Positions 60,501-64,000 of a DNA stretch of 64,000 nucleotides are shown here, piece by piece. Positions within the stretch are counted from its first letter, which is position 1. Each line of letters starts with the position of its first letter. The notes under the pieces were generated by a model that saw only the letters and a list, made by a program, of their open reading frames with translations, had not been told where the DNA came from and searched no databases. Source of the stretch: Mnemiopsis leidyi (lineage: Eukaryota > Ctenophora > Tentaculata > Lobata > Bolinopsidae); assembly GCA_000226015.1 (NCBI GenBank), contig JH152665.1, positions 50,015-114,014 of the forward strand, written 5' to 3'. Both the position numbers and the translations under genes were made by a program.

Positions 60501-62955
60501 AACCATTCACGATAAAATGACCTGCAGAAACAACAAAGTTATGACAATGAAGCTGGAAGACTCAGCCACTCAACCATCAACGACGGTTTTAAACAATGTA
60601 GACCAAGGCTTAAATAATACAAAATAGTAATCAAGAACGCCTGAAAGTCGATAGCTATTTCCATGTCATTCATCTCAACGGTAACTTCCTTCCTCAAGGA
60701 CTAACGGAAACTTTAATACTTCAATACAAAGACGCCAATAGGTTTATGATAAATGAACATGTATAGTAGTAAAAAAGAATAACATAAAATAGGCAAGTTG
60801 CTAACCTTGTTTATCATAATTAAACATGCATAGTAGTATAAAAGAATAACATAAAATAGGCAAGTTGCTAACCTTGAAACACAGACTGTCAGACGACTAG
60901 ACTCTAGAACTAGGCGCTGGTATCGAGCAGTCAAGACTCCATTATAGTGACACTCGTCTATTTGAGTTTGATCCGCGTGCAGTCGAGTTTCGTGACAAGA
61001 GCTTGTTCTTATTTGTACCTGAAAATAGGTCAGAAATTATGAGATTAAGTTTTCGTGTTGTACCTATCAATGCAAACCTGACTATCAACGGAGAGCGATA
61101 ATTTGGTTCATTTGTTGAAATATCTTCCGTTTGCAATCATAATGATACTCTTGAAACCTAATCTAATAATTTTTTAGATAATTAGTTATGAAAATGAACA
61201 TGACTATTACCATGCAGAAAAGCTTTCTATTGATAGAATACTAAATGAGGCAAATGTTGGTGTTTGCAACTTTCGAAGAGGCTTTTGCTAATCTTTAACC
61301 GATTCTTTTTTTCTACCTTTGGTGCTCAAGAACCGCCCAAATTGCGACTTGCACATAAGCAAGACATCATCTAGTATGGGCGTTGTTATGGTGCTCGGTT
61401 TTCTTGCCACAAGGACTTGAATGACAAGTTATTGGCTGATTACCAGTCATTAGGTTTCACAACCCGAGTTCTAGATGCCATTAGTGAATTGAGTCGTTCA
61501 TTTTCAATCTTGATAGAACTCATTATACTGCCTTTGTGACCTAATGGAAACAATAATTAAGATCTGTCGGTGAAAATTTTAATACTTGCACTTGGACTGC
61601 ATAGCCATCACTGAAGATTAAAACGTCAAATAAGTAATTTGGCACAATAAATCATCACTATTACAGTTGTACAAGATTTTCCCACGAAGTAGCTGCGCCC
61701 AGGAATGACACTTGTACTACTCGTAGCTCCTGAGCAATGATACAGTCTCGATATATCGACTGTCAACTGTCAAGTCTCAATATGGCGTCTTGTTGAAATT
61801 GCAACATGAAATCAGTCTTCTAGACGTACTAGTAGAGATTGAACTTGTTTTTCTTAAATTCTTTAACAGGAAAATTTAAAAACCCAAACCTAGTAATCTA
61901 TTTGACGTTTTTCAGGGTTTTCAACAAATTTTATAATATCCATCATTTCTTAATATAATCTATCATTCATTAATATTACAAAAGTTGTCGAAGCCCCATA
62001 ACACATGAAAGGGAAGCCAGAAATTCAGAGAGGCCTACAGAACGAGTTTTTCCGACCTTTATGGAAGGCGGGAAATATTTTGTACATGTCCAACATTTAA
62101 AATTAATTTTTCCCATGAAGCCTTGCAGTACATGGGCAATTATAGGGATAACCTTATTAATAATGAGAAAAAATGTCCAAGATAGAAGTATTTTGCCGTT
62201 ACTGTAATTATTTTACGTCAATTATTTTATGGCAAAATATCCAACAGATTACGTAATCGAGAAGAGATTTCAAAAATGGCTACCTGTTTTCTGATAACTT
62301 TAGATAGTTCTGAGTATCGTTTGAAACTTAACAATATAGGGGGGGGGGGGGTGAGTTGAAAACGTTTTTTACCAAGTGACACCATGTTCATATAATCGAA
62401 AAATGTTTACCATGACCAATGGTCCAACATCACCAATTGCCAATTCCATAATGGCTTATGGTTAACTTTTATTTGGCCATGTTCTTGAGTGACTTGAGGA
62501 GAAATTAGTTCAATATCGCTTTTTTTGACCATATCCAATAGGGAAAATCTTGGGATGTCGGTGGCTAGGGTCATCTAAATTACCATTGACCATAGATCAA
62601 GTTTCGGGTGATAAGGTCAGTGCTTTACGCCCACTCCTCAAATTAACCTTAGCATACTTAAAAGACTATTGCATGCTTTAAATACGGATACGAAAACGAT
62701 GATGTGACGTTTTTGATCTCCCCTTTCTTTAGCTTGGAATCCAAATTCCAAACTTTAAATGACAAAATATCTCCACTAACACGTGGTCCCGAATGCAGGC
62801 AGGGTGGAAAGTACTACGGAGCTGCGTGTGGCAAGTGTGTTGAGGAGAGGATGCTGAACTGCAGAGAGTGTAGGGAGGAGTTGTGCAACACTTCGTACTC
62901 ACTTCTACCCTCCACAATCCTACTCCTGGCTCTCGTCTTGTCTAACTTTCTCTAG
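54534..62955 (+). CDS. small secreted Cys-rich protein, probable GPI anchor, Ly6-like end
   Basis: Two exons, 54534-54679 and 62733-62955 (146 and 223 nt), join in phase (GAACT|gtaagt ... ttctttag|CTTGG) to give 122 aa; the intron is 8053 bp. Residues 1-23 are a signal peptide (MLRCFVLLGCLLTLSLQL). The mature chain holds Cys at VDC, VCS, PEC, AAC, GKC, LNC, REC and ELCN, eight in all, consistent with four disulfides. The end CRECREELCN, followed by a short linker and a hydrophobic C-terminus (SLLPSTILLLALVLSNFL), is the pattern of Ly6/uPAR-type three-finger proteins with a GPI signal. The N-terminal Cys spacing is not classic for Ly6, so another small Cys-rich fold is possible. A further exon inside the long intron cannot be excluded, though none is needed for frame. 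A role at the cell surface is inferred. Confidence 0.72.
58963..59040. repeat. 26-bp tandem repeat, 3 copies (intronic)
   Basis: Unit like TATAGTTCACTTTACTCAAG+TATAGC. The same unit recurs twice at 59562-59613 in the same intron. Confidence 0.85.
59562..59613. repeat. 26-bp tandem repeat, 2 copies (intronic)
   Basis: Second locus of the repeat seen at 58963-59040. Confidence 0.85.
60756..60889. repeat. 67-bp tandem duplication (intronic)
   Basis: The core AAAGAATAACATAAAATAGG+CAAGTTGCTAACCTTG appears twice with an offset of 67 bp and few differences. Confidence 0.85.
62339..62351. repeat. run of 13 G
   Basis: Homopolymer in the intron of the Ly6-like gene; may be length-unreliable. Confidence 0.9.
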
Positions 62956-63002
62956 AGTATAGACCTGGCTCTCGTCTTGTCTAACTTTCTCTAGAGTATA
63001 GA
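62925..63002. repeat. 39-bp direct duplication across the stop codon
   Basis: Copies 62925-62963 and 62964-63002 (CCTGGCTCTCGTCTTGTCTA ... GAGTATAGA) appear identical. The first copy includes the last codons and TAG stop of the Ly6-like gene; the second lies in the 3' UTR. Confidence 0.92.
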
Positions 63003-63621
63003 CCAACACTTCGAAGATGTCCTTTTTTGAGATTTTATTGTAAATATGAATTTCAATGTTCATAAATCGAAACGTAAGAAATAAGAGTGCCAAATATTGA
63101 TGATCTAAAACAAGTGGAAGTCTGACATTGTATGGTTAAACTTCGATGATTTCTTCAGAATAGAATTTATATACCAATAAGTTAACGTTAGGGGTACGAT
63201 ATGCTGATAGTGAATGATGCACTTGAAATGTATATTACTCAGCTAAACTTTGAGTTTGAGATAACACTACCTGTAGCACTTTGTCGTATTGTGTTACAGT
63301 GCAGAGGTTTGATTTTATTTTGACATTTTGCAGTAGCGTTACTTTCTTGCCTCGCTTTATGTACCATTTATACATAAACGGTTTTGAATTTTATTTGTCC
63401 TTTTTAAAATAACGGACTGCGTTCTTATAAAAATTGAGAAAATTCAAATTTGCGTCTTTACTGTAAAAGACTCTTATCTTAACAAATTTTGAGTTTTTGT
63501 TGGTGATGGCTACCATTGTAGTTAAATACGTGAATACATTGGCTCTAAATACGGCGTATGCGACATTTTTTGAAATACGTACTAATACGTGAAGTTTCTT
63601 ATTATTGAGAAAGAAAAAAAT
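63003..63621. other. 3' flank of Ly6-like gene, no gene recognised
   Basis: AT-rich. Several TACGTG/ATACGTA words near 63525-63595, otherwise featureless. Confidence 0.4.
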
Positions 63622-63724
63622 TAAAATTTGACCCTGTTAAATGTTGTCCGTATTTTGCGTGTATTTCGGACAAATTTTAGACGTATTCGGTATTTCGGAC
63701 AAAATTTACCGGGGTCAAATTTTA
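63622..63724. mobile_element. possible MITE: 103 bp with 13-bp perfect inverted ends
   Basis: TAAAATTTGACCC (63622-63634) and its exact reverse complement (63712-63724) enclose a short segment with repeated TATTTCGGACAAA(T)TTT words. The right end touches the gap, so the element may continue. Confidence 0.45.
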
Positions 63725-64000
63725 NNNNNNNNNNNNNNNNNNNNNNNNNNNNNNNNNNNNNNNNNNNNNNNNNNNNNNNNNNNNNNNNNNNNNNNNNNNN
63801 NNNNNNNNNNNNNNNNNNNNNNNNNNNNNNNNNNNNNNNNNNNNNNNNNNNNNNNNNNNNNNNNNNNNNNNNNNNNNNNNNNNNNNNNNNNNNNNNNNNN
63901 NNNNNNNNNNNNNNNNNNNNNNNNNNNNNNNNNNNNNNNNNNNNNNNNNNNNNNNNNNNNNNNNNNNNNNNNNNNNNNNNNNNNNNNNNNNNNNNNNNNN
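63725..64000. other. assembly gap (276 N)
   Basis: Undetermined bases to the end of the window. Confidence 1.

Overview
The window is animal nuclear DNA: spliced genes with GT..AG introns up to 8 kb, secreted and GPI-type proteins, a collagen exon of exactly 54 bp, and abundant LINE, DNA-transposon and minisatellite sequence. Composition is moderately AT-rich. The sequence suggests an invertebrate; I cannot place the phylum from it. All exon models below were read by eye; each closes in frame across every junction.

Layout. 1-1050: the 3' end of a LINE abutting a terminal-inverted-repeat (TIR) transposon remnant. 1289-2111: last two exons of a cell-wall-amidase-like gene (+). 3792-4368: second copy of the TIR family. 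6183-8609: complete five-exon SLC66A3/PQLC3-type PQ-loop membrane protein (-). 9-11 kb: degraded transposon sequence. 11.7-13.6 kb: a dense nest of ultra-short mobile elements. 15980-24806: complete five-exon secreted short collagen with a coiled-coil neck and an unrecognised C-terminal domain (-). 24.8-44.4 kb: no gene recognised, but rich in CACGTG E-boxes and palindromes. 44.39-45.96 kb: a 15-bp minisatellite of about 100 units. 45.96-48.14 kb: a second nest of the same ultra-short elements. 48246-49753: a foldback-type transposon. 50976-52049: four-EF-hand calmodulin-like protein (-). 54534-62955: small secreted, probably GPI-anchored, Cys-rich protein with a Ly6-like end (+). 63725-64000: gap.

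The most interesting content is the set of ultra-short elements (families A, B, C, D here; intact lengths about 43-106 bp). They have TTG-type ends and are flanked by direct repeats of 8 bp (once 9 bp). They have inserted into one another repeatedly, each insertion leaving its own target-site duplication, and two have landed in the minisatellite, where removing the 45634 insert exactly restores the 15-bp period. I found no transposase for them in the window. The host genes look functionally unrelated to one another.
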